Assembly (NCBI GenBank): GCA_016742125.1
Contig: JACVCM010000087.1
Location: 1-13,211, forward strand
Length of the DNA: 13,211 bases
Direction of reading: 5' to 3'
DNA from: Sphingomonadaceae bacterium
Lineage (GTDB): Bacteria > Pseudomonadota > Alphaproteobacteria > Sphingomonadales > Sphingomonadaceae
This document shows, piece after piece, positions 1 through 7,313 of the stretch (its first letter is position 1; the number at the start of each line of letters is the position of its first letter). The translations under genes and the position numbers were made by a program. The notes under the pieces were generated by a model that worked only from the letters and a program-made list of their open reading frames with translations, was not told the origin of the DNA and did no database searches.

Positions 1-108
1 GGACCCGAAGCCGCGATCGGCGACGATCCCCTAGGCAAGGTAATCGGTGAGGATTTCACCACCGAGGATCTTGAGGAAGCCGTCGAAACAGCAAGCGACG
101 ACGAGTAA
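1..108 (+). CDS. C-terminal end of an unidentified protein (partial, acidic tail)
   Basis: Frame 1 is open from the first base to a TAA at 106-108, giving 35 residues that end in FTTEDLEEAVETASDDE. The tail is strongly acidic (many D and E, very few basic residues) and looks like a flexible C-terminal extension rather than a folded domain. The start lies outside the window. A strong hairpin terminator begins 21 bases after the stop, which supports this being the true end of a gene on this strand. I do not recognise the family, because acidic tails of this kind occur on many unrelated proteins. Coding is well supported by the terminator placement and codon pattern; function is unknown. Confidence 0.7.
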   Translation, partial: GPEAAIGDDPLGKVIGEDFTTEDLEEAVETASDDE

Positions 109-128
109 GTCTCTCGCGCAACAGCATA

Positions 129-158
129 AAACCCGCCGGACGCAATTCCGGCGGGTTT
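129..158. terminator. Strong hairpin terminator between convergent genes
   Basis: A perfect 12-bp inverted repeat, AAACCCGCCGGA (129-140) and TCCGGCGGGTTT (147-158), encloses a 6-base loop. It has a GC-rich core with A/T at both edges, so the stem ends in a T run on the + strand and on the - strand. It sits between the stop of the + strand gene at 108 and the stop of the - strand receptor gene at 166. The symmetry suggests a bidirectional rho-independent terminator. Confidence 0.88.
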
Positions 159-165
159 CTTGTGC

Positions 166-2277
166 TCAGAATTTGCCTGACAGCGTTATCTGGATCAGCG
201 GGTCGAGTTCGCGTTTGCGGTTAACGATCTGGCTCAAACCACTGTTGGCGCGCGTATCTGCGTAGATGAACCGGTCCCGCCGAAAGTCAGGCAGGTCGAT
301 GACCTGCAGCCGGAGCGTGCCGAGTTTGAACTTGGTATACTCGATAAACAGCGTCGACCTTACGCCATCGCTCTGCCTGCGGAATTCGTTGAAGAAATAG
401 GCGTTGTTGGATTCCTGGGTATAAAATGTCGCCCCATAAACAAGCCCAACCGCCGGCGCGTCATATCGCAGATTCCATTCCTGGTGCCACAGAGGCCGGT
501 TTGACATCCGTCGGTTCAGGCCGGTTACGGGGTCGGTCACGCGACTGCCGTGATAATGGCCAACATATTTCAGCTCAAGACCGGTGAAGCCGATCGGCTT
601 TGTCAGCCAGTCGAAAGGCAGCGTAATCTCCAGTTCGCCGTTCCAGCGCTTACTGTTGCCGATATTGCCCGCTCCGTCGAACCTTGCTGTAACATTCCCG
701 GCAGCATCGCGCAGCGTAATCGGCACCAGATCCTGCGTGTCGCTGATAAACTGGTATTCGCCGCGAAACTGGATACTGCCACGTTCCAGAAATTTATGCC
801 GGACAAGCGCCGAGAGGTTGGTTACTTTTTCCGGCACGAGATCGGCATTGCCCGCATCTACCTGGTTGCCCAGAGTAACATCAACCGACGTTGCAAATTC
901 GCCGAAGTTGAGCTGGGCAACCTGCCGCTCGGCACGAAATTCGAATGTTGTTTGCGGCGTCACCGTCCAGGTTGCGATCGCCCGTGGCTTGATAAATTTG
1001 AAGCTGCGCGAGGCAGTGCTGTCCCCCGACAGGGTTAGCTTTGAAAATTCGGCAACGGCGCCCGCTTCGAGCTTCCACGACGGGCTGATAGTCCACACGT
1101 CGGTGACGAAAGGCTCTATACGGGTCTCTTCCACCAGAACGTCGGAAGCCGGAAAAGTTGTAACCGCCCCCGCAACCGAACTGGCTGCGGAAAAGCGTGC
1201 ATCGAGGCGGTTATAGGCCAGCTCCCCTCCGAACTGTATGGCATGCCGCGATATGCCGCTCCAGTCATTCTGCACGCGAACCACCGCCTCGCTGGGGCGA
1301 TTGCGGCTGCGCGTTTCGAACAGGGTGACCGGCTGCCCCGGGCGGTCGACCTCGATACTGCTATCATTGCTTTCGTTCGCCGCGCGATAGAGGCCGACCA
1401 GCTTGGTGTTGAGCTTTGGAGCCAATCCAAATTCGACATCGCCGCCGATTTCATAATTGATGTCGCTGATCGGTCCGCCGCGTAACAGCAATTCGTCGCC
1501 AATGTCGGTGCCTGTGCTGTTAAGATACTGGGCAACCCGCCGATCGAAGCCGTCAGACCAGCGAACCCGGCCATTCAGGTTTACCTTGGCCCCGCCGACA
1601 CGGGTCTTGATCGCCCCGCCTAATGCGGCCTCATCGAAACCGCCCCTGCCCTGATAGTGGCGCCTTTCGATTAAGGCCGCCGAGCCAGTCTTGAAATCTT
1701 CCGGACCAAAGCCGTAAATGCGCTCGGAATAGGAGGAAAAGTTCAGTTCATAGGTGGTATCGCCTCGCCTCAGCGTCGCCGATGCGTTGGCCGATGGCTG
1801 AAAGCCGTAACGTGTGCCGGCAACAATATTGGCTTCGTAGGTGCCGCTTATCTTTGCCGACACCTTGCGTATGACATTGACCACTTGCCCCTGCCCCTGC
1901 GTCTCGGCATCTGCGCCGGCCTGTTCGGTCAGTTCGATATAGTCTACCTCGCTTGCCGGAATGCGCGAAAGGATCGTGAAAACGTCGTCCGATTTTGTGG
2001 ATGGCCGGTCACCATCAATCAGTACGTTGCCCGCATTCTCCCCGAAACCCCGCCGTCCCTCATCGGCCACAATTGAAAATCCGGGGATCCGGCGAACCAT
2101 GTCCAACGCAGTGACGGGCGCGTAGGACGCAAAAAAGTCAGCGCGAAACTGCCGCTTGCCGTCAGCAGCAACCAGAACTTCCGGCGTGACAACGTCTTGT
2201 GCATGAAGCACCGGTGCAACGACGATGCTGGCTGCGCCCGTAAACAGTAATGCGATAGTGCAGCGAGAAATGGCCAT
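166..2277 (-). CDS. TonB-dependent outer-membrane receptor
   Basis: The 703-residue protein is probably an active importer of a scarce ligand (iron chelate, sugar or similar) across the outer membrane, powered by TonB/ExbBD. The N-terminus has a signal peptide with likely cleavage after LHA, just before QDVVTPEVLV. A plug domain follows at about residues 45-145 (VTALDMVRRIPGFSI, then NVLIDGDRP, then RIPASEVDYIEL). The rest is a long beta-barrel with alternating aromatic and polar strands, ending in the C-terminal Phe (SGKF) typical of barrels inserted by the BAM complex. I chose the start at 2277 because GGGAGGA lies just upstream; an in-frame ATG at 2289 overlaps that Shine-Dalgarno sequence. 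The gene stands alone, about 180 bases after the small lipoprotein gene. The substrate cannot be told from sequence, and no transport or catabolic partner lies next to it. Confidence 0.92.
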   Translation of the reverse strand: MAISRCTIALLFTGAASIVVAPVLHAQDVVTPEVLVAADGKRQFRADFFASYAPVTALDMVRRIPGFSIVADEGRRGFGENAGNVLIDGDRPSTKSDDVFTILSRIPASEVDYIELTEQAGADAETQGQGQVVNVIRKVSAKISGTYEANIVAGTRYGFQPSANASATLRRGDTTYELNFSSYSERIYGFGPEDFKTGSAALIERRHYQGRGGFDEAALGGAIKTRVGGAKVNLNGRVRWSDGFDRRVAQYLNSTGTDIGDELLLRGGPISDINYEIGGDVEFGLAPKLNTKLVGLYRAANESNDSSIEVDRPGQPVTLFETRSRNRPSEAVVRVQNDWSGISRHAIQFGGELAYNRLDARFSAASSVAGAVTTFPASDVLVEETRIEPFVTDVWTISPSWKLEAGAVAEFSKLTLSGDSTASRSFKFIKPRAIATWTVTPQTTFEFRAERQVAQLNFGEFATSVDVTLGNQVDAGNADLVPEKVTNLSALVRHKFLERGSIQFRGEYQFISDTQDLVPITLRDAAGNVTARFDGAGNIGNSKRWNGELEITLPFDWLTKPIGFTGLELKYVGHYHGSRVTDPVTGLNRRMSNRPLWHQEWNLRYDAPAVGLVYGATFYTQESNNAYFFNEFRRQSDGVRSTLFIEYTKFKLGTLRLQVIDLPDFRRDRFIYADTRANSGLSQIVNRKRELDPLIQITLSGKF

Positions 2278-2280
2278 CGA

Positions 2281-2287
2281 TCCTCCC
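2281..2287 (-). promoter_or_regulatory. Ribosome-binding site that sets the receptor start
   Basis: On the - strand GGGAGGA is followed by TCG and then ATG (2277-2275). The alternative ATG at 2289 shares its last G with this site and has no Shine-Dalgarno of its own, so the downstream ATG is preferred. Confidence 0.7.
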
Positions 2288-2361
2288 ATGGGACCGACGC
2301 CGTTCGCGTTTTCAGTCCGTTAAAGGGATGACTACAGACGTAAACATGTCGGTGGTATTGA

Positions 2362-2378
2362 CCTTCGACTAACGAAGG
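2362..2378. repeat. Short inverted repeat upstream of the receptor gene
   Basis: CCTTCG (2362-2367) and CGAAGG (2373-2378) form a perfect 6-bp inverted repeat around ACTAA, about 85 bases upstream of the receptor start. Next to it are TTGT-TCG-ACAA (2381-2391) and the 10-bp palindrome TTGCGCGCAA (2401-2410). These could be operator half-sites or an mRNA leader hairpin for the receptor gene, but each is short enough to arise by chance. I found no convincing -35/-10 pair in the 183-base gap 2278-2460. Confidence 0.3.
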
Positions 2379-2460
2379 ACTTGTTCGACAAAACACAAAA
2401 TTGCGCGCAAATCGGCAGTTCGTCGATTCCGCTCGCTATTTTGTAGATAATTCTGCTGGA

Positions 2461-2766
2461 TTAGATCGGTCGATCCTGCTCGATTTCAATCTGTTGATCC
2501 AATTGCTCCGCTTTGGCGCAGGCTTCCGCAATGCCATCTTCACATTTCTCGCGCGCCTTGTCGCGCTGCCGGGCCAATTTGCCTATTGCCTCCTCGCGCT
2601 TGCGCAGTTCGCGTCCACGCTTCTCGTCGGCCTCCGATTGGCTGGTCGTCAGTACATCGGCAGTTTTCGACACGACTTTTATGGGTGCGGTCACGACATC
2701 ACCAACTACGGAGGCAACGCAGCCCTGCAGGAACAACATCGCAACCGAAGATAATATCAGACGCAT
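2461..2766 (-). CDS. Small lipoprotein with charged C-terminal helix
   Basis: The protein has 101 residues. It starts with a short hydrophobic signal ending in a lipobox, LQGC, so Cys16 should be lipidated and the mature protein anchored in the envelope. After a small nonpolar stretch (VVGDVVTAPIKVVSKTADV, residues 20-38) comes a highly charged region rich in E, K and R (about 45-101) that is predicted to be helical or coiled-coil and contains two Cys (CEDGIAEAC). The pattern, including TTSQSEADEKRGRE, resembles short lipoproteins recurrent in sphingomonads (possibly the DUF6726 group, named from memory and not searched). AGGAG lies 5 bases before the ATG. The gene follows galU by 54 bases. 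Function is unknown; a structural or accessory envelope role is only a guess. Confidence 0.82.
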   Translation of the reverse strand: MRLILSSVAMLFLQGCVASVVGDVVTAPIKVVSKTADVLTTSQSEADEKRGRELRKREEAIGKLARQRDKAREKCEDGIAEACAKAEQLDQQIEIEQDRPI

Positions 2767-2798
2767 ACAAACTCCTGCATGGCAAAGCTTCGCCCTAG

Positions 2799-2818
2799 CT
2801 GCACCACCATGAGTGCAG
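2799..2818. other. Hairpin between galU and the lipoprotein gene
   Basis: CTGCAC (2799-2804) and GTGCAG (2813-2818) form a perfect 6-bp stem with an 8-base loop, just after the galU stop at 2821. No T run follows on the - strand, so it is a weak terminator candidate at best. It may act as an mRNA-stabilising or attenuating hairpin between the two genes. Confidence 0.3.
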
Positions 2819-2820
2819 GC

Positions 2821-3690
2821 TTAACGAAGCAAATCAAGGGCTATGGCTCGCACATCGTCAGCCATATCAGGCCTACCGAGCGCAACGGCCAGATTCGCCT
2901 CGATATAACCGACCTTCGTCCCGCAATCATAACGTTTCCCGTCGAAGGTGACCGCATGGAAAGCCTGCTTGCCGATCATTTGCGCCATCGCATCGGTCAG
3001 CTGGATTTCGCCGCCGGCACCTTTTTCCTGCCTCTCGAGGACTCGCATGACGTCGGGCTGGAGGATGTAGCGTCCCGAAATAATCAGGTTGGAAGGCGCG
3101 TATTCGGCCTTTGGTTTTTCCACCAGTCCCAATACTTCCGTAACCGCGCCGTGGCTTTTACCCGGAGCGATCACACCATAGCTCGACACCTTTTCATGGG
3201 GGACTTCGAGCACGCTGATCATGTTTCCGCCGAGGCGATGATAGGCTTCGACCATTTGCGCCATGCAGCCGGGCGATCCGTGCATAAATTCATCGGGCAG
3301 AAAAATCGCGAATGGCTCATCTCCGACAATATCTCGCGCACACCAGATTGCATGGCCCAGCCCGAGCGGCTCCTGCTGCCGGACATAAGCGCAATTGCCG
3401 GGGCCAAGCCGCGTAGGTTCGAGGACCGAGATATCCTTGTTGCGATCGGTCATCGTCCGCTCAAGTTCATAAGCGATGTCGAAATGGTCCTCGATCGCGC
3501 TCTTGCCACGACCGGTTACGAAAATCATTTGCTCGATACCGGCCTCGCGCGCCTCGTCCACCGCATATTGGATGAGCGGACGATCGACGACAGGCAGCAT
3601 TTCCTTGGGAATGGCCTTGGTAGCGGGAAGAAAGCGGGTTCCGAGGCCGGCGACGGGAAATACAGCCTTGCGAATGGGTTGGTGGGTCAT
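2821..3690 (-). CDS. galU: UTP-glucose-1-phosphate uridylyltransferase
   Basis: This cytoplasmic enzyme makes UDP-glucose and pyrophosphate from UTP and glucose-1-phosphate. UDP-glucose feeds exopolysaccharide and, through UDP-glucuronate, the glycosphingolipids that replace LPS in sphingomonads (family knowledge). The 289 residues match the usual bacterial GalU length. The nucleotidyltransferase signature GLGTRFLPATKAIPKE spans residues 15-30. Further conserved blocks are EPLGLGHAIWCA (107-118), LPDEF (131-135), VEKPK (190-194), GEIQLTDA (227-234) and YDCGTKVGYIEA (254-265). The start is placed at ATG 3690, giving MTHQPIRKAVFPVAG, the usual distance to the G-rich loop. An in-frame TTG at 3726 would add 12 unconserved residues overlapping msrA. 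No clear Shine-Dalgarno is visible, so translation may be coupled to msrA, whose stop is 16 bases upstream. Confidence 0.96.
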   Translation of the reverse strand: MTHQPIRKAVFPVAGLGTRFLPATKAIPKEMLPVVDRPLIQYAVDEAREAGIEQMIFVTGRGKSAIEDHFDIAYELERTMTDRNKDISVLEPTRLGPGNCAYVRQQEPLGLGHAIWCARDIVGDEPFAIFLPDEFMHGSPGCMAQMVEAYHRLGGNMISVLEVPHEKVSSYGVIAPGKSHGAVTEVLGLVEKPKAEYAPSNLIISGRYILQPDVMRVLERQEKGAGGEIQLTDAMAQMIGKQAFHAVTFDGKRYDCGTKVGYIEANLAVALGRPDMADDVRAIALDLLR

Positions 3691-3706
3691 GTGCAAGGCT
3701 ATTGCA

Positions 3707-4237
3707 TCAAGCCAAACGCTCCGCAAACCCCTTTTTCAGCTTCGCCAATTTGGGAGGAATAACTGCAAGGCAATAGGGGTTGCGCTGGCCTTCACCTTCC
3801 CAATATTCCTGATGATAATCCTCCGCCGGATACCATATCGCCGGTCCCTCTATCTTCGTCACAATCGGTGCAGGCCAGTCGGCGGCCGCGCGTTGGATGC
3901 CAGCCTGTGCTTCGGTGCGTTGCCGATCGTCGAGAGGGAAGATGGCTGAGCGATATTGGGTTCCGATGTCATTGCCCTGCCGATTGAGCTGAGTCGGATC
4001 ATGTGTCGCGAAGAAGATGTCGAGCAAGTCGGCGTAACTGATGGTTTCGGGGTCGAACTGAATCTTGATCGCCTCGGCATGGCCTGTGGTCCCACTGCAA
4101 ACGCTTTTGTAGTCGGGGTTCGCGACATGGCCGCCGATATACCCCCTCACCACGCTGCTTACTCCTTACAGCTCCCAAACCCCCGCCTCGGTGCACCAGA
4201 ACCAACCGCCTGCAAAAATCGCTTCTTCATGTGGCAT
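3707..4237 (-). pseudogene. msrA: Peptide-methionine (S)-S-oxide reductase, disrupted by a stop and lacking its catalytic Cys
   Basis: MsrA reduces the S-epimer of methionine sulfoxide. Reading from ATG 4237 gives MPHEEAIFAGGWFWCTEAGVWEL, then TAA (4168-4166), then GVSSVVRGYIGGHVANP and a fully normal MsrA body (GHAE, YRSAIF, YPAEDYHQEYW, NPYC, PPKLAK) to the TGA at 3707. The family motif is GCFWC, whose first Cys is the nucleophile; here codon 12 is TGG (Trp). Codon 24, normally part of an L-x-G turn, is TAA, and Ser of VVSGYIGG is Arg. The frame is kept across the stop, so no indel is needed. A ribosome-binding site (AAGGA, 7 bases before ATG) is intact, and the start overlaps the permease stop by 11 bases. 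A GTG at 4153 could start a 148-residue product, but it would lack the active site. Either a recent pseudogene or local sequence error. Confidence 0.85.
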
Positions 4238-7200
4238 GGGAGAGTCCTTGTTGTTGTTGCGCAGCCCTGATGGCCTTTGCCTCGTCGCCGCGTACCACCA
4301 GCAGATACATGGCTGGCGTGACTATACGTGATAGCAGGGTCGAGGAAATCAACCCCCCGATCAGGACAATAGCGAGCGGGCCGTACAGACTGCCACCGAA
4401 CAGGGCCAAAGGCATAAGGCCGCCAATTGCAGTAATGGACGTCAGTAGCACGGGCAGGAACCGGACTTCGCCCGCCTGCTCGATCGCCTCACGCAGCGCC
4501 ATTCCGCGTTCGCGCAACTGGCTGGTAAAGTCGACAAGCAGGATCGAGTTTTTGATTTCGATCCCGATAAGCGCGATAAAGCCGATGACAGCCAGAAACG
4601 ACAGGTTATTGCCGGTGACGAGTAGAGCTATCAGTCCACCAAAGGTGCCCAAAGGGATAACGCCGGCAACAACCAACGCCTCCTTGAAGCGTCCGAATTC
4701 GGCGACCAGAATGGCAAATATGCTGAACATGGCAATCAGGACAATGGGGCCGAACCCGGCAAAGGTATCGTTGATCTTTTCGGCTTCGCCGCCCAGCTCG
4801 ATCGAATAACCGGGCTTCAGCGGGATTTTGTCCATGCGTTTTTGCGCGTCGGCGTTTACCTTCGACACTGCCCCTTCCGATATTTGTGCGGTTACGCTGA
4901 CATTGCGTTCGAGATTATAGCGGTAAATCGCCGAAGGCGTCGATTCGAGCGTCGGGCTGGAGATTTCGGCTAACTGCACTGGCTGACCGCTGCGGTTCGA
5001 TACGTAAACCGATTCCAGCGCCGAAATCGGCTGGGTATCAGCAAGCGGTAATCGAACCACAACAGGGTAACTGTCACCTTCGGCATCGCGGAAAGTGCCC
5101 GCGCGTTCGCCGGTAAGGGCAAGACGGATGGCGCGGCGTGGCGCACCCGCTGGCACATCGAGCAACGCCGCCTTGGCATCGTCCACGCGGACATCGAGAT
5201 CAACGCGGTCGAACGCCACCGGGTTGTTGACATCCCGGGTACCCGGCGTGTCGCGTAATGCCTGCTCCATTTTTGCTGCAATCACGCGAAGCTCATCCTG
5301 CTCGGGACCATAAACACGGAATTCGACCGGCGCGTTGATCGGCGCGCCATTCTGGAAAAGCACAAGCTTGATGCGTGCGCCCGGTATCTGATCAAGTTTT
5401 TTACGTAAACGCGCAATCATGGCCCGTGCTTCGGCGCCCTTCCATTCATCCATGATCGCCAGCACTTCGCCATGCGTCGGGTTTTCGCCGCGCTGAAACA
5501 CATTGTAGAATACGGGCGGATTATATGCGCCGACATTCTCGGCGCGCACCTTGATAGCCGGTTCGGTTTTCAGGACATCAGACACCTGGTGCACGATGCG
5601 CCCCGTTTCGGCGATACTCGAACCTTGCTCGGACTCGACCGTGACGCGGAAGTAGGACGTGTCCGCATTGGGGAACAGGCTGAAGCCCAAAACCGGGACA
5701 AGAAAGAATGCCGCACAGGTAACCGCCAACGCGCCCCAAACGGTTCTGCGCGGGCGATCCAGCGCCCAATGCAGCATTGGATGGTAGAAACGATCGATCT
5801 TGTTCATCAGCCAGCGAAGCAGCCTGTTGCCGCCCTCTTCTTCGTGCGGGCTCAATATCCGACTCGCCAGAAACGGCACGATGGTGAGCGAGACGACCAT
5901 TGATGCAGTGATGGTGGCAACAATGGTGCCGATGAAGCTTTGCGTGAATTTACCCGCACCTTCGGGCAGGAAAAACAGCGGAAAGAATGCGAATACCAGC
6001 ACACCGGTCGAACCCATGACCGCCATCGTGATTTCCTTGGTGCCATCGACCGCGGCCTGATCGCGGCCTTTGCCCATGCGCAAATGCCGTGCGATATTTT
6101 CGACCACCACGATGGAGTCATCGACCAATAAGCCCAGGGACAGAATGAAGCCGGCCACAACGAGCTGGCTGAGGTTGAAGCCCATCGCCGATATCGCAAG
6201 CAGGCCAGAGGCAATGGAAAGCGGGATCGAAATCATCACAATAATCGACGCACGCCAGCCCAACGGCAGCAATGTGAAAAGCACAAGGAACAACGCAATC
6301 CCGAAATCGCGGGCCAGTTCGCGAAGTCGCTTTGTGATGTCGCGGCTCTGGTCGAACTGGACGACTGCGGTGATATCCGGCGGCAAAAGCTTTTTCTGCA
6401 CCTCCAGTTCCCGGATCAGCAGATTACGCAGCTTGGTCGCGTCAGTGCCCTGTTTCTGGTTTGCCGTGATCCAGATCGCCCGTTGGCCATTGTGGCTGAC
6501 TTTGACGCGCTGTTCTGCAGCACCATATTTGACCTGCGCGACATCGCCGACGCGCAGCAATGTGCCATCGCTGCTGCGCAGCGGCAGATTTCGGATCTTG
6601 TCGAGATCACGAAACGCGCCGCCCGCTTCGACGTTGAACCGCCTCGTGCCGCTGGTAACGGCGCCCGCTGGCACATCGGCACCGCCGATCCGGATTGCAT
6701 CGGCGACAGCACTGGCCGGAACGCGCAAGGCGGCCAAACGGCCTGCATCGATCGCGACGCTAATCGCCGGCTGGGGCAAGCCAAAAATCTCGGCCTGCCG
6801 CACCTCATTATAGCGTCCGAGCGCCTCGCTGATGTCGCGGGCATATTTTTCCATACGATACCAGCTCGCTGTCTCGCTGAGCAATGCGATTTGCAGGATG
6901 GACGTATTGGTCGTTCGAATTTTCTCAAACGTCAGGCTTTGCAGGTCGGACGGGAGGCGACTGCGGATGGCAGTGATTTCACGCACTGCATCGTTGAAAT
7001 ACTGGTCCGGATCCTCTCCTGACCAGTCAAACTCGATGCGGATCACGGCATTGCCATCGCTGCTCGTCGAGGCAACATTCTGCACATCCTCCAAGCCTTG
7101 CGCGAGTTCCTCGATGGGCTTGGTAATCGTCTGCTCGATTTCCGCTGCATCGGCCCCCGGCTGCAGCGCTACGATCGAAACGACCGGCATCGAGAAATGC

Positions 7201-7313
7201 GGGTCGACAGCGCGTGGCACATTCTGAAATGCAGAAAATCCAAGCGCACATAGCAAGGCAAACAGCACCAGCGTCAACTGCCACCGGCGGATTGCGACCT
7301 CCGCTATGTGCAT
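4227..7313 (-). CDS. RND efflux transporter permease (AcrB/MexB superfamily)
   Basis: This 1028-residue inner-membrane proton antiporter exports substrates from periplasm or membrane together with the adjacent adaptor. Its length fits the family. TM1 is at about 12-29, followed by a large periplasmic loop. TM2-TM6 lie at about 336-480, TM7 at about 524-543, then a second periplasmic loop, and TM8-TM12 run from about 854 to 1010. The proton-relay residues are visible: D398-D399 in GLLVDDSIVVVEN (TM4) and K921 in IGIEIKNSILLVDF (TM10), equivalent to D407, D408 and K940 of AcrB. The heavy-metal subgroup is less likely, because the TM4 motif is the DD type of drug or hydrophobe pumps. ATG 7313 directly follows the adaptor stop codon (TAA then ATG), with no strong Shine-Dalgarno, so translation is probably coupled. 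The C-terminus ends in a glutamine run (QQQQ) overlapping the msrA signals. The substrate is unknown. Confidence 0.95.
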   Translation of the reverse strand: MHIAEVAIRRWQLTLVLFALLCALGFSAFQNVPRAVDPHFSMPVVSIVALQPGADAAEIEQTITKPIEELAQGLEDVQNVASTSSDGNAVIRIEFDWSGEDPDQYFNDAVREITAIRSRLPSDLQSLTFEKIRTTNTSILQIALLSETASWYRMEKYARDISEALGRYNEVRQAEIFGLPQPAISVAIDAGRLAALRVPASAVADAIRIGGADVPAGAVTSGTRRFNVEAGGAFRDLDKIRNLPLRSSDGTLLRVGDVAQVKYGAAEQRVKVSHNGQRAIWITANQKQGTDATKLRNLLIRELEVQKKLLPPDITAVVQFDQSRDITKRLRELARDFGIALFLVLFTLLPLGWRASIIVMISIPLSIASGLLAISAMGFNLSQLVVAGFILSLGLLVDDSIVVVENIARHLRMGKGRDQAAVDGTKEITMAVMGSTGVLVFAFFPLFFLPEGAGKFTQSFIGTIVATITASMVVSLTIVPFLASRILSPHEEEGGNRLLRWLMNKIDRFYHPMLHWALDRPRRTVWGALAVTCAAFFLVPVLGFSLFPNADTSYFRVTVESEQGSSIAETGRIVHQVSDVLKTEPAIKVRAENVGAYNPPVFYNVFQRGENPTHGEVLAIMDEWKGAEARAMIARLRKKLDQIPGARIKLVLFQNGAPINAPVEFRVYGPEQDELRVIAAKMEQALRDTPGTRDVNNPVAFDRVDLDVRVDDAKAALLDVPAGAPRRAIRLALTGERAGTFRDAEGDSYPVVVRLPLADTQPISALESVYVSNRSGQPVQLAEISSPTLESTPSAIYRYNLERNVSVTAQISEGAVSKVNADAQKRMDKIPLKPGYSIELGGEAEKINDTFAGFGPIVLIAMFSIFAILVAEFGRFKEALVVAGVIPLGTFGGLIALLVTGNNLSFLAVIGFIALIGIEIKNSILLVDFTSQLRERGMALREAIEQAGEVRFLPVLLTSITAIGGLMPLALFGGSLYGPLAIVLIGGLISSTLLSRIVTPAMYLLVVRGDEAKAIRAAQQQQGLSHAT
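4245..4249 (-). promoter_or_regulatory. Ribosome-binding site of msrA, inside the permease 3' end
   Basis: AAGGA on the - strand is followed by 7 bases and then ATG at 4237. It lies within the last permease codons, after a run of four CAA codons. Its good spacing supports the msrA start at 4237 and shows that the translation signal has not decayed along with the reading frame. Confidence 0.65.

Noticed and set aside
1885..1915. Short tandem CCCCTG repeat inside the receptor gene
   Set aside because: Only two units, encoding a Gly-Gln pair repeat in the plug domain; normal coding sequence.
3691..3726. TTG 3726 as the galU start
   Set aside because: It would add 12 residues not seen in the family and overlap the msrA end; ATG 3690 gives the standard N-terminus.
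2779..3762. 327-residue open frame on the + strand opposite galU
   Set aside because: It is fully antisense to a clear GalU and shows no recognisable domain; it is a by-product of GC-rich codon use.
3707..4153. A functional 148-residue MsrA starting at GTG 4153
   Set aside because: It would lack the GCFWC active site, and homology continues in the same frame upstream through the TAA to a start with a good ribosome-binding site, so the unit is a disrupted gene.
4145..4204. Recoding (selenocysteine or similar) to rescue msrA
   Set aside because: The in-frame stop is TAA, not TGA or TAG, and the catalytic Cys position is a plain Trp codon, so stop recoding would not restore activity.
4159..4230. 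ATG at 4230 overlapping the permease stop (ATGA) as an alternative msrA start
   Set aside because: It is in another frame and yields a 23-residue peptide unrelated to MsrA.
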